Assembly (NCBI RefSeq): GCF_035294165.1
Contig: NZ_DATGLN010000207.1
Coordinates: forward strand, 84,867 to 148,866
Direction of reading: 5' to 3'
DNA length: 64,000 bases
From: Chthonomonas sp035294165
GTDB lineage: Bacteria > Armatimonadota > Chthonomonadetes > Chthonomonadales > Chthonomonadaceae
Below are positions 1 through 8,029 of the stretch, in pieces (the stretch's first letter is position 1; every line of letters starts with the position of its first letter). Made by a program: the position numbers and the translations under genes. Below the pieces are notes generated by a model. That model saw only the letters and a list, made by a program, of their open reading frames with translations. It made no database searches and was not told the origin of the DNA.

Positions 1-446
1 TCCTCGATGCGCCCTGTAGTGGGAGTGGTGTTCTTCGCCGCAGTCCCGACGCCCGTTGGCGCGAGGTGTGCATAGAGGAATTTTCACAGATTCAGCGAAA
101 TCTGTTGTTGGAGGCGGCCCCGCTGGTGGCTCCGGGAGGTCGGATCGTTTACGTTACCTGTGCTTTCGAGCCACAACAGAACGAAGAGGTGGTAGAGTGG
201 TTCCTAAGTTCTCCGGCAGGCCGGGGTTTTCGTAAGGAGCCGGTTTTAGAGGCGCTTAGGCGCGCTTGGAAGCACGCGGCGGCTTTGGTCGAGAAAGAAT
301 CGCCTGATAGGCAACGGAACGACCGGAAGAATACAGAGGATATGCCGCCTCTTGAGGCGCTATGTGCGGGCGATTTTGTACGTACATGGCCTCATCGGCA
401 CGATCTCGATGCCTTTTTCGTGGCGCTTTTACGCCGATGCGAGTAA
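1..446 (+). CDS. 16S rRNA (cytosine-C5)-methyltransferase, RsmB/NOL1-NOP2-Sun family, C-terminal part
   Basis: The 5' end lies outside the window; reading from base 3 gives an open frame to TAA at 444-446. The first residues read LDAPCSGSGVLRR, which is family motif IV with the catalytic-cycle cysteine (DAPCSG). About 45 residues on comes PGGRIVYVTCAF followed by EPQQNEEVV, which is motif VI with the TC cysteine that attacks C6 of the target cytosine. Both cysteines needed for SAM-dependent m5C formation are therefore present. The tail after motif VI is short, as is usual for RsmB-like enzymes. RsmB (C967 of 16S rRNA) is the likeliest member, but the N-terminal NusB-like domain that would prove it is not visible, so RsmF-like enzymes remain possible. 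The stop lies 5 bp before the next gene. Confidence 0.9.
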   Translation, partial: LDAPCSGSGVLRRSPDARWREVCIEEFSQIQRNLLLEAAPLVAPGGRIVYVTCAFEPQQNEEVVEWFLSSPAGRGFRKEPVLEALRRAWKHAAALVEKESPDRQRNDRKNTEDMPPLEALCAGDFVRTWPHRHDLDAFFVALLRRCE

Positions 447-451
447 CCGCA

Positions 452-1237
452 ATGGAGACTGCTGAACAACAGCACCAAGAGGCTCTTCGCCTAACCGAAG
501 AGGCACGCGCCATTCGGGCGCTTGGGGGCAACCGTGAGAGTGTGCGGCTGCTTCAACTCGCCTTGTTACGCTATGCCGAAGCAGAGCGGTTGGCTGAATG
601 TGAGGGGTTGGAGCCTAATGAACTGTGGCGTCGTGCCAGGGCGGAGGCGTGCACACTTTGTGCCGAGTGGCTTGAACGAGAAGATAGGCCGGCTGAGGCC
701 GCGCGTACCTACCAAGAGGCCACCGACGTGTGGGGATTGTTGGCAGATCAGCCTGATTCGCAAGAACGTATGAAGCAGTGTGCGCATCGTGCCGTGGCCT
801 GCTGCCGCACTTTGGAGGGGCATCCGTTCGGGAGATTGGCCCTTTTGCTCGTGCACTATGAGCATCAGCTGGACTTGCTCGCTTTGAGAAGCGATACGGA
901 GGCGGAGCAGGCTTATCTCTGTATGCGAATCGCGACCACCCTATTTCGACGTGGCTACGCACTTGAGGCATTGCCCCGCTATGAGAGGGCAATAGAGCTT
1001 TATGCGGCTGCGCCCGCCACACCAACCCATCTCTTCGCTATGGGGGAGTGCCACCAAGCACTAGGGAAGCTTCATGCAGAGGCTCTCGAGAATCTAGAGC
1101 GAGCGCTGTTCCACTACCGGCTGGCACTGGCTCTCTATCATACCAGTGAACTAGGAGGGGAAAGAGAGAAGGCGGTGATAAGCTCATGTCAAAAGACCCT
1201 TGCCGACCTGCTTATAAGATACGAAAAGCATCACTAA
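452..1237 (+). CDS. TPR-like helical repeat protein of unknown function
   Basis: A protein of about 261 residues, almost entirely helical and rich in Ala, Glu, Arg and Leu. Repeated segments such as SVRLLQLALLRYAEAERLAE, EALPRYERAIELYAAAP and NLERALFHYRLALALY have the A/L/Y spacing of tetratricopeptide helices, so a protein-binding scaffold is likely. No signal peptide or membrane segment is seen, so it should be cytosolic. ATG 452 follows the previous stop by 5 bp; an in-frame ATG at 437 would overlap that stop, and neither has a clear ribosome-binding site. It is followed 11 bp later by the LON-domain gene, so the three genes at the window start probably share a transcript. No specific function can be assigned. 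Confidence 0.7.
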   Translation: METAEQQHQEALRLTEEARAIRALGGNRESVRLLQLALLRYAEAERLAECEGLEPNELWRRARAEACTLCAEWLEREDRPAEAARTYQEATDVWGLLADQPDSQERMKQCAHRAVACCRTLEGHPFGRLALLLVHYEHQLDLLALRSDTEAEQAYLCMRIATTLFRRGYALEALPRYERAIELYAAAPATPTHLFAMGECHQALGKLHAEALENLERALFHYRLALALYHTSELGGEREKAVISSCQKTLADLLIRYEKHH

Positions 1238-1248
1238 GGGGCACATAG

Positions 1249-1986
1249 ATGGAGATTGATAAGAACAAGCAGGTTTTTGAAATCCCGTTGTTTCCTCTGC
1301 ATACGGTGTTGTTTCCCCATATGCCGCTGCAGTTGCATGTGTTTGAGACACGTTATAAGGTGATGATCGAACGCTGCCTGCAGCAGGGAAGTCCGTTCGG
1401 CGTGGTGCTTATTCGGGAGGGAGATGAGGTAGGGGCGCCTGCCGTTCCTTTTGATGTGGGGTGTACCGCCCAAATTCTCGGCGCGGAGCGCTTTGAGGAT
1501 GGCAGAATGAATCTGGTGGTGGCCGGACGATATCGGTTTCGACTACTTGAGTACACGGAAGCCGATCTGCCTTATTTAGTCGGCAAGGCCGAGTTGCTTG
1601 AAGATAGGCCTTACGACTCACGGCGGATAGCACCACTGACGGGAAAGCTCGCAGCCCTTTTCGTGCGCTATCTAGAGATGCTGGCCACACGTTCCGGTGA
1701 GGTTCTACCACCGGTACAACTGCCTGGCGATCCGGTGACGCTCTCCTTTTGCGCCGCCTCGGTGCTGTTGCAAGATGCCGCGGAGAAACAGATTCTTCTG
1801 GAGCTAACCGATACTGCCCAGCGAATCGAGCATGAGATTTTATGGTTGAAAGGGCAGATGACCCTCTTAGAAGATATAGAGAAGCTTAACGTAGAGCAGG
1901 GTTCCGAAGAGAAAAAAGAACTCTTAAAGCCCATCAACCCCACCGACACAGACTGGCAAGATTTTCTTAAGGATAGCCTGAACTAG
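1249..1986 (+). CDS. LON substrate-binding (LAN) domain protein
   Basis: A 245-residue protein that corresponds to the N-terminal substrate-recognition domain of Lon protease standing alone. It starts with the family signature IPLFPLHTVLFPHMPLQLHV followed by FETRYKVMIERCL, then the strand-rich core (GCTAQILGAERFEDGRMNLV, GRYRFRLL). The last 70 residues are a charged helical bundle. The AAA+ ATPase and Ser/Lys protease parts of Lon are absent, as is usual for this widespread stand-alone family, so it is not a protease. A role in binding unfolded or tagged proteins is inferred only. AAGGGG at about 1236-1240 serves ATG 1249. It follows the TPR-like gene closely. Confidence 0.9.
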   Translation: MEIDKNKQVFEIPLFPLHTVLFPHMPLQLHVFETRYKVMIERCLQQGSPFGVVLIREGDEVGAPAVPFDVGCTAQILGAERFEDGRMNLVVAGRYRFRLLEYTEADLPYLVGKAELLEDRPYDSRRIAPLTGKLAALFVRYLEMLATRSGEVLPPVQLPGDPVTLSFCAASVLLQDAAEKQILLELTDTAQRIEHEILWLKGQMTLLEDIEKLNVEQGSEEKKELLKPINPTDTDWQDFLKDSLN

Positions 1987-2125
1987 CGAAGCAGATAACT
2001 TCTCCAAAGGGTTGCCTGCTGTCCCGGCCGTACACGGTGTTGAAACAGGTGGTGAACAGGCGCAGGAGCTTCGGCTGAACAGCTTTTCGTTACGTCGTTG
2101 GTCTGCAGTTGGAGGAGCAAGGTAT

Positions 2126-2278
2126 ATGCGTGGACTTGCCTATAGGGTTTTGAGCGGTTTCTGTTACTCAAGAGGATTATACCGAGGCCAGAATGCTCAA
2201 GAAGCAGAGGGCCTAGTCCACCGATATACGGCAACTGAGTTTATAGGAAGGAGGCGGCGGTTTATCTCTCCTGCCTAA
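2126..2278 (+). CDS. possible small basic protein (50 aa)
   Basis: The stretch 1987-2315 between the LON gene and the glycosyltransferase has no recognisable gene. Its best coding candidate is this 50-codon frame: ATG 2126 is preceded by GGAGGA at 2111-2116 with good spacing, and the frame runs to TAA 2276-2278. The product begins MRGLAYRVLSGF and ends FIGRRRRFISPA, so it has a basic C-terminus and no membrane segment. It is unrecognised. The ribosome-binding site is the main evidence; a non-coding leader for the next gene is the alternative. No tRNA-like fold or terminator is seen in the gap. Confidence 0.3.
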   Translation: MRGLAYRVLSGFCYSRGLYRGQNAQEAEGLVHRYTATEFIGRRRRFISPA

Positions 2279-2315
2279 AGGCTTGGGGTCTCACACCGCA
2301 ATCATCGTAGAGAAC

Positions 2316-3593
2316 ATGGCACGATGTGAAAATACAGCCCTTCGTACCTGCACGATAGATCATGAAGGCGAGAGCACACGTCAGGATGAGACTTGGTGGC
2401 GAACTGCTCTAGAGGGAAAAAGTGGGCTCTATGTTTTGCTGCTTCTCATGCTGGGGTTCACCATTCGGCTTGTGCCGGCCTACCTCATTTATGGCTCTTA
2501 CGATGTGGGCGCATGGCGTACGGTAGTGATGTATCAGGGTATGGGCAAGAACCCCTACCTTACCCACAAGCTGAATTGGCCGCCCTTATGGCCTACCCTG
2601 CTATTGTGGGCTGGCCGATTAGAGACGGTGTACCACCTGCCCGACTACTTCGCCGTTAAGCTGCCGGCTATTATCTGTGATGTAGCCGTTGGGTTTGCTC
2701 TCTACTTCTACTTCTTTTTCAAAAATCCCGAACAGCCCCATTCGGCTTTTCGGCGAGCGCTATGGTACATTCTTAACCCTGTGGCCATCTTTACCTGTGC
2801 GGTACATGGACAATTTGATTGCATTCCCGCTTTGTTCACCTTGCTGGCCGTTATTGCATTTGAGCGCAGTTCTTCTGAAGGGCGCTTTCCGACCGTTGCT
2901 TCCCTATGGCTCTCTTTAGGGGTGCTTGCACGTACGTGGCCAGGGGTGCTAGCGCCGCTTTTTTTGCCGAGGTTACGGGGGTGGTCGCGACGAATTTCGT
3001 TTCTTATAATTGTGCTGCTGCCATCGGCTCTTAGCCTCTGGATACTGTATCTGCAGGTACCGAATGTTATTCTGCACGATGTCGTGCACTATCGGGGGGA
3101 TATTGGAGATTGGGGGTTGGCAAGCACGGCGAATCTATTTCCCGGTTGGCCGTGGTGGCGCGCATTTAATGGCTGGATTATCCGTAAGTTGCTCTATTTA
3201 GGGTGGCTGCTGATCTATCTCGTCTTTTGGCGCAGGCGGGCGGATATGGGAAAATTGGCCTGTTTGGCAATTGCGAACTACTATGTTTTTACCCCGCATG
3301 CAGGGCAACAACATTTTGAATGGATCGTGCCCGTTGCCGCACTAGCCGACATCGGCTGGCTGCGTTTCTATACCGTTTTGGCTGGGGTGACTTTATTGCT
3401 ATACTACTATCTCTGGCCGTTCAACGGCGAGCATTTCGACTTTTTGAGTCATCAGCATACTCTTTCGTACTATCACAACTACCTTTCGGTGCATGCGCAC
3501 TTCGGCACCGCCTTGTTGATGCTACCGCTTTGGGGATTTTGCGTAGTGTGGTATAGGGCGCTTTGGCGGCGCTGTCTTCTGGAAAGCATTTGA
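2316..3593 (+). CDS. polytopic membrane glycosyltransferase (GT-C fold, ALG6/ALG8 or mannosyltransferase-like)
   Basis: A hydrophobic protein of about 425 residues with roughly ten membrane segments, starting with GLYVLLLLMLGFTIRLVPAY and ending with a hydrophobic pair near the C-terminus. Between them lies CAVHGQFDCIPALFTLLAV; the HGQFD motif is characteristic of dolichyl- or polyprenyl-phosphate-sugar-dependent GT-C enzymes (GT57/GPI-mannosyltransferase-like families). The early loop SYDVGAWRTVVMYQG holds an acidic residue typical of the first catalytic loop of GT-C enzymes. It probably transfers a lipid-linked hexose at the outer face of the inner membrane; acceptor and donor are unknown. 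ATG 2316 is preferred; TTG 2283 is in frame upstream but unsupported. The kinase gene follows 61 bp downstream. Confidence 0.75.
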   Translation: MARCENTALRTCTIDHEGESTRQDETWWRTALEGKSGLYVLLLLMLGFTIRLVPAYLIYGSYDVGAWRTVVMYQGMGKNPYLTHKLNWPPLWPTLLLWAGRLETVYHLPDYFAVKLPAIICDVAVGFALYFYFFFKNPEQPHSAFRRALWYILNPVAIFTCAVHGQFDCIPALFTLLAVIAFERSSSEGRFPTVASLWLSLGVLARTWPGVLAPLFLPRLRGWSRRISFLIIVLLPSALSLWILYLQVPNVILHDVVHYRGDIGDWGLASTANLFPGWPWWRAFNGWIIRKLLYLGWLLIYLVFWRRRADMGKLACLAIANYYVFTPHAGQQHFEWIVPVAALADIGWLRFYTVLAGVTLLLYYYLWPFNGEHFDFLSHQHTLSYYHNYLSVHAHFGTALLMLPLWGFCVVWYRALWRRCLLESI

Positions 3594-3654
3594 AAAATTC
3601 CCCGATTGGTGTTATTATGTGCAAAGAGGGAGAAGCAGGCCTCTTTACAGCGAG

Positions 3655-5562
3655 ATGAGCGATCTTTTTTGGGACTTATTCGAAGGGCAGGTTTTAGACG
3701 GGAAGTACCATCTTCGCCAACGAATAGGCGTTGGGGGATATGGCGCCGTTTTCTTAGCAGATGAGGTGGTGGCGGGCCGTGCTCTGCGCGAGGTTGTGGT
3801 GAAGCTCTTTCGGGTTGCGGAGGAGCAGAGAGAACAACAGCTACGCGAGTTGCAGACCTCCACAACGCTTCATCATCCCAATCTCATTCGCTATTTCGCC
3901 CCCGGGCAGTTCACGTACTCTTTTCAAGATAAGACGATCTCCATGCTCTATTTGGTGATGGAGCGCGCCGATGAAAGCCTAGAGCAACGGCTGAAGCGTG
4001 GTTTGCTGACGCCTGAGGAGGCTGAGACGCTGCTACGACAGATGTGCGATGTTCTGCTCTACCTGCACGAACGTCCAGAACACTGGGTGCATCGGGATGT
4101 AAAACCGGCCAATATTTTATGGTGTGAGGGAAGGTGGAAACTTGCCGATTTAGGTTTGATGCGCGAGCTAGGGCCACGGAGGGATATGACCACGGCGACT
4201 ACCGTGATGGGCACCCCGGCCTATGCACCGCCGGAGGCATTCCGTAACTATGTAACCCCGGCGTGGGACATTTGGTCGTTGGGCGTGGTGTTGGTGGAGG
4301 CGCTCACGGGGCATCTGCCTTTTGAAGGGAAAAGCATTGAGGAGAAAATCCATGCGGTTTTGCACTTACCGCCCTCTCATCTGCATCGGTTACCGGAGCC
4401 GTTTCAGACGATTGCGGAGGGCTGTTTGGAGAAGAACCCGCGCGATCGTTTAACTCCTCGAGGCATATTGGCGTTGCTTGATGCACCGCCAAAGCCGCCT
4501 CAAATGGAAGTGCGTTGGCGCACCCTGATAAAAGCAGCTGCCTTCGGAGGCGGAAGCCTGTTTTTGTTGCGGGGCCTCCTCTCGTTTTGGCTGCCGGGTG
4601 GGGCACGCTGGAGCCCGTTATTTCTCGTGCCGGAGCGAGCTTCGCTCTGGTACGATCCGGTAATAAGCAACTGGTCGCCTTCCTACTTCTATCCGTTCGT
4701 AGCTCCTTACACTGTATTGGGGGTGATTTTGGATGTAGGGATTCTTTTGATTATCTACCGGATTTTAGGGATGTTTGGGAAAGCCCAATGGTTGCTATTT
4801 CCCATCTCCATGTTGGTGTCGCTGATCTGCATTTTGCTATGCATCGGCGGGTTAAGTTTTCTATTTCATGTGCCGCTGATTAACCCGTATGGTTCCGTAT
4901 CATGGATTGTGTTGGTTCAGCAGGCCACTCTATTAGGTTTGCGCTATTTAGCGCTTGGGGCGGCGTTCTCGGCGCTACTTTTTGTTTCTCTTGGCGATAC
5001 GGTGGCGAGCGCGTTCTGCTTTCTTGGCCTAGATGTGCCTGCTTTGGCATGGGGGGTGATCGGGGCGATTGGGGGGGCTATAGTGGGCGGATTTCGCAAA
5101 GGCGTTTTGCCGGAGATGGGAGAGTTGCGGCGTTGGTGGCGTATTGGGACGGCAGGTATTTTAGCCTTAATTGCCTTAGTAGCATTAATGGCTCAGAAAA
5201 CAGTTTTTTCCAACCCAACTTTTGTGCAGAGATGGGTGTGGACGAAGGAAGGATCGGGAGTTTCGGTAACATTGGCTGGCCGTTGGCAGGGAGTTATCGG
5301 CGGGCAACGGGTAAAGATGAGACTTGATGCATTGAGCGCGAACCGTTTTGTGGGGCGGTTAGAGGGGCTTTCTGGGCAAGGTATGGCTCGGGTGGAGGGA
5401 CGATTGAACGGCAGTGTCGTGATATTGAAGATCGTTCCTCCATCCGGTAGCGGGCCTGCGCGTCAGGTGGAGGGATATATTGACTTCTCAGGCAAGACGA
5501 TGCAGGGTTGGGAGCGGGATCGCCGAGGCCGGCGCCTAATGTGGCGATTGAATAGACTTTAG
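3655..5562 (+). CDS. membrane-anchored Ser/Thr protein kinase (PknB/Hanks type)
   Basis: A protein of about 635 residues. The N-terminal 280 are a complete kinase domain: Gly-rich loop GVGGYGAVFLAD (about residues 25-36), ATP-anchoring lysine in EVVVKLF (K50), catalytic loop HRDVKPANILW, magnesium motif DLGL in place of DFG, and activation-segment end GTPAYAPPEAF. It should be active. The remainder is unlike PknB: about six hydrophobic segments (from SLFLLRGLLSFWLP to LALIALVALMAQ), then a 100-residue Gly/Val/Arg-rich beta domain with no PASTA repeats. The C-terminal domain is probably extracytoplasmic and unrecognised. ATG 3655 opens the conserved region; GTG 3619 adds 12 unconserved residues. 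The gene converges on the CARF gene. Confidence 0.88.
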   Translation: MSDLFWDLFEGQVLDGKYHLRQRIGVGGYGAVFLADEVVAGRALREVVVKLFRVAEEQREQQLRELQTSTTLHHPNLIRYFAPGQFTYSFQDKTISMLYLVMERADESLEQRLKRGLLTPEEAETLLRQMCDVLLYLHERPEHWVHRDVKPANILWCEGRWKLADLGLMRELGPRRDMTTATTVMGTPAYAPPEAFRNYVTPAWDIWSLGVVLVEALTGHLPFEGKSIEEKIHAVLHLPPSHLHRLPEPFQTIAEGCLEKNPRDRLTPRGILALLDAPPKPPQMEVRWRTLIKAAAFGGGSLFLLRGLLSFWLPGGARWSPLFLVPERASLWYDPVISNWSPSYFYPFVAPYTVLGVILDVGILLIIYRILGMFGKAQWLLFPISMLVSLICILLCIGGLSFLFHVPLINPYGSVSWIVLVQQATLLGLRYLALGAAFSALLFVSLGDTVASAFCFLGLDVPALAWGVIGAIGGAIVGGFRKGVLPEMGELRRWWRIGTAGILALIALVALMAQKTVFSNPTFVQRWVWTKEGSGVSVTLAGRWQGVIGGQRVKMRLDALSANRFVGRLEGLSGQGMARVEGRLNGSVVILKIVPPSGSGPARQVEGYIDFSGKTMQGWERDRRGRRLMWRLNRL

Positions 5563-5643
5563 AGCGGTACCACGGTACAGTTCATCCTTCAAAGGAAGTC
5601 CAGGACGAGCTTTTAGTCTACTCCTCTGACAGTGTATGTGAGC

Positions 5644-5934
5644 CTAGTGCGTTGGTTGTAGCTTTGGGAATGTGATGAGTGCTTCCTCATCCAGTTCTGC
5701 TAGCTGAAGCGTTGCAGTCCAAAGTTGACAGTAGACGTTTTCTGAAATCCGTGTAAAGCCGTGAGCTAAGATAGACTCGTTGCGAGCTGTTAATGGCGAT
5801 TCGACTCCGTCGAGATTTAGTCTTTTGAACTTTGCTCCCAACTCGTCCTCAAGGACATCTAGAAGGGCATATATATCTTGGAGACCAAGCATGACTTTGC
5901 CATCCCTGGCTCGATTGGCCCATTCTGAGCGCAA
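5644..5934 (-). pseudogene. C-terminal HEPN-like fragment of the frameshifted CRISPR-associated CARF protein
   Basis: This 96-codon frame (TTG 5934) is not an independent gene. Its content, DGKVMLGLQDIYALLD then SPLTARNESILAHGF, matches what is expected at the C-terminus of Cas02710/TIGR02710 proteins, and the 5' part lies directly upstream in another frame. RNESILAH fits the R-x(4-6)-H signature of HEPN ribonucleases, so the presumed catalytic residues sit in this fragment. The frame stays open upstream into LSSIPEPLRSEW, which joins smoothly to KAVP of the upstream frame if one C is restored in the run of four at 5955-5958 (GGGG on the plus strand). There is no ribosome-binding site in front of TTG 5934. 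It converges with the kinase gene. Confidence 0.75.
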
Positions 5935-5951
5935 GGGTTCTGGAATGCTGC

Positions 5952-6941
5952 TCAGGGGACGGCTTTTGTATTAGGGATTTGGTGGCGCTCTTTCAGTGCT
6001 AGTTGGGCAAGGGCTTCGACGGCGCGATAGAGTCGAGCGACGGCGTCATCAAGCCTGCCTTCCTCTTTTCGGCGTTGGGCATTCGCTAGGAGGTCTTTGA
6101 TGTGCTGTTGACTTGGTACAGGATCACGTGTCAACTGTTGAAGTATTTGGTTATGTGAATCGAATAGACGCTCTAGGGTATTTGATCTCAGGGTGGGTAG
6201 TGCGGCTGCCAGATCGTTTATGGCCTTCATGGCCTCTTGAAGCTTGTCGAAGGCTTGCTTATGGTCGAAGCGATCCCATGCGTCGTATACCTCGGCTAAT
6301 TGACAGAGGGCATTCAACTCTCGTTTTAGAGATGGAGAAGATGTGTTCTTCCGCGCGACTTCAGCTACTTCTGCCGCAGCAGCAAATGCTTGTTGATCAA
6401 AGAGCACAGCGAAGCGTTCTATTGTCTGAAACCCGAGAGCATCCCATGGATTGCTGGTGTGAAGCACTTGTTCCTTGCCGGATACAACAAGGCCAACACC
6501 ATCGCTTGTCCGTTCTTGCCCGCCCACATAGGAGAAGATACAACGCCAGTCGCGAGCTTGTAGAGCTAGTGCGGCTGCCATGCATTTCGTGCCTCCTGTG
6601 AAGTCTACGACGACCTGATACCGACCACCACGCTCCAGCCAGCCTTTGACTAGTGGGGTAAGATCGCGGAGTTCTTTTACGCAGCTGGCGAAATCTTGCC
6701 CATCGGTAAGTACTATAGTATCGTATTGTCCTGGACTGATCCTCAAATCATTCTGCTCAGCGAGGGATATGATTCCGCTAATGTATTTCTCTGTCTCAGC
6801 GGACGGAACGAACACTACTTTTTCTGGTTTCCAGTGCTTTAGCGAGGCGACAATCGGCTCGGGGCTGCCTCCAATAGTGCAGATAAGAAGATTATATTTG
6901 CCCACGGTATCGCTTGATGTTTCATTGGGATGGCCTGCCAT
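5952..6941 (-). CDS. CRISPR-associated CARF-domain protein, Cas02710/TIGR02710 type, N-terminal part (frameshifted)
   Basis: A 329-residue frame. Residues 15-160 have the Rossmann-like CARF layout: NLLICTIGGSPEPIVASLKH, then VVFVPS, then VVVDFTGGTKCMAAALALQA, the glycine/threonine loop typical of this family's ligand pocket. The helical middle contains NPWDALGFQTIERFAVLFDQ, a segment I recognise from Cas02710 proteins. CARF domains bind cyclic oligoadenylates made by type III CRISPR complexes and switch on a fused effector, here a C-terminal HEPN ribonuclease. The frame stops at TGA 5952-5954 just after KAVP, before the HEPN motif, which lies in the 5644-5934 fragment. AGGTGG about 6 bases upstream supports ATG 6941. 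No cas gene or repeat array lies nearby, so activation would depend on a distant type III locus. Confidence 0.85.
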   Translation of the reverse strand: MAGHPNETSSDTVGKYNLLICTIGGSPEPIVASLKHWKPEKVVFVPSAETEKYISGIISLAEQNDLRISPGQYDTIVLTDGQDFASCVKELRDLTPLVKGWLERGGRYQVVVDFTGGTKCMAAALALQARDWRCIFSYVGGQERTSDGVGLVVSGKEQVLHTSNPWDALGFQTIERFAVLFDQQAFAAAAEVAEVARKNTSSPSLKRELNALCQLAEVYDAWDRFDHKQAFDKLQEAMKAINDLAAALPTLRSNTLERLFDSHNQILQQLTRDPVPSQQHIKDLLANAQRRKEEGRLDDAVARLYRAVEALAQLALKERHQIPNTKAVP

Positions 6942-6982
6942 AGGAATCCACCTGCATTTGCGCTATTTATCTATTCTGATTT

Positions 6983-7026
6983 ATTTTAGCATGGAAAGAT
7001 GCCATTATGAACGGCTACCATAATGG
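6983..7026 (-). promoter_or_regulatory. predicted promoter with overlapping inverted repeat upstream of the CARF gene
   Basis: On the minus strand TTCATA (7006-7011) and TAAAAT (6983-6988) are 17 bp apart, a fair sigma-70 promoter about 40 bp before the CARF start. A perfect 8-bp inverted repeat, CCATTATG at 7002-7009 and CATAATGG at 7019-7026 with a 9-bp spacer, overlaps the -35 box. That is where a repressor dimer would block RNA polymerase. The binding protein is unknown. Confidence 0.5.
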
Positions 7027-7117
7027 TATAAGTACAGTTACCAAATAGATGAATATTGGCATGTTAAGCAAGGGGGTTATGTAGGCTTGTATCACCGTCC
7101 GGGTTTGAAGCCGGGAT

Positions 7118-8029
7118 TCAAGAAAGATAGGCTTTCGCACAGCGTTTTTGGGCGATGAGTAGCAAAAGGAGGGTTAGGCCAAGAAAAACGAGCATCTGGT
7201 AGGGCCAGTGAGGGTATTGAAACGGATAGTCCGGTGCGATGGTATGGTCGTAAACCCATTGGGTACGCAGGAGATCGAATTTGATGGGGGTAGTAACCGC
7301 CACCACGGGGTTTATGAAGAGCAATGCGACGATGGAAGATGTGGGGTTTTGCATAGTGTTTAGGATGGGATTGAACAGAAAAAGATCGATGATGAGAAGA
7401 AAAAAGAGCACATAGCCTATAATGAGGCCGCGGGTTGTGGAACGCCCCGGCGATGATTTTCCTGACCCAAGACACCCAATGGCGGCGAATAGGAGCAGGG
7501 TAGAAAGGAGCACCAGGTGGGCCTTGAGGAGGCTAAGCATGTGAACATCGGGTAGCGGATGGAGTGCATTCTGAAGATAGCTCCAGAACAGGAGGCTGCA
7601 AAGCCAGCAGAGGATAGGAACACGAAGGCGGGCGAAGAGACGACCTGTAAGAAGTTCAAACGGGGTAAGACCGGTGAGCAGCGCAGCTTTAAAATCGGAG
7701 GTCTCGACGGCGGCTGGTTGAGCATAAGCGCCTAAAGTGGCCCCGGATAAGGGAAGAAGCACGGCCGCGGCGACAAAGGCCGCAGAAGCCCATTGTTGTA
7801 ACCAACGTCCCCAACGATCTCCTGTGCTGCTAGTATGCTGCCACGGAGTTTCTAGCCATATTTTTTGAAGTCCTAACGCGATGAGAAGAAACAGACCAAA
7901 GATCAGCACGGCCGTGCCTGCTTCCCACCACCAGGCACGGCCGCGCCATTGACGCCTTGCAACGGCTATGAGAGCCTGGAGGCGAGGAGGTCTAAGGCTT
8001 CTTATCCGGATGGGTCTGGTCAGGGACAT
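7118..8029 (-). CDS. polytopic membrane protein, ABC-2-type permease-like
   Basis: A 303-residue protein with about six hydrophobic segments: TAVLIFGLFLLIALGL, FVAAAVLLPLSGATLGAY, VPILCWLCSLLFWSYL, LVLLSTLLLFAAIGCL, IGYVLFFLLIIDLFLF and MLVFLGLTLLLLLIAQ. The cytosolic segment between helices 2 and 3 reads KAALLTGLTPFELLTGRLFA, which resembles the coupling region of ABC-2 exporters (L..TP.....I..GK). The N-terminus is basic. No ATPase gene is adjacent. The start at 8029 lies 38 bp inside the upstream YdjY-domain gene, suggesting translational coupling. The fold call is tentative because ABC-2 families diverge strongly. Confidence 0.6.
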   Translation of the reverse strand: MSLTRPIRIRSLRPPRLQALIAVARRQWRGRAWWWEAGTAVLIFGLFLLIALGLQKIWLETPWQHTSSTGDRWGRWLQQWASAAFVAAAVLLPLSGATLGAYAQPAAVETSDFKAALLTGLTPFELLTGRLFARLRVPILCWLCSLLFWSYLQNALHPLPDVHMLSLLKAHLVLLSTLLLFAAIGCLGSGKSSPGRSTTRGLIIGYVLFFLLIIDLFLFNPILNTMQNPTSSIVALLFINPVVAVTTPIKFDLLRTQWVYDHTIAPDYPFQYPHWPYQMLVFLGLTLLLLLIAQKRCAKAYLS

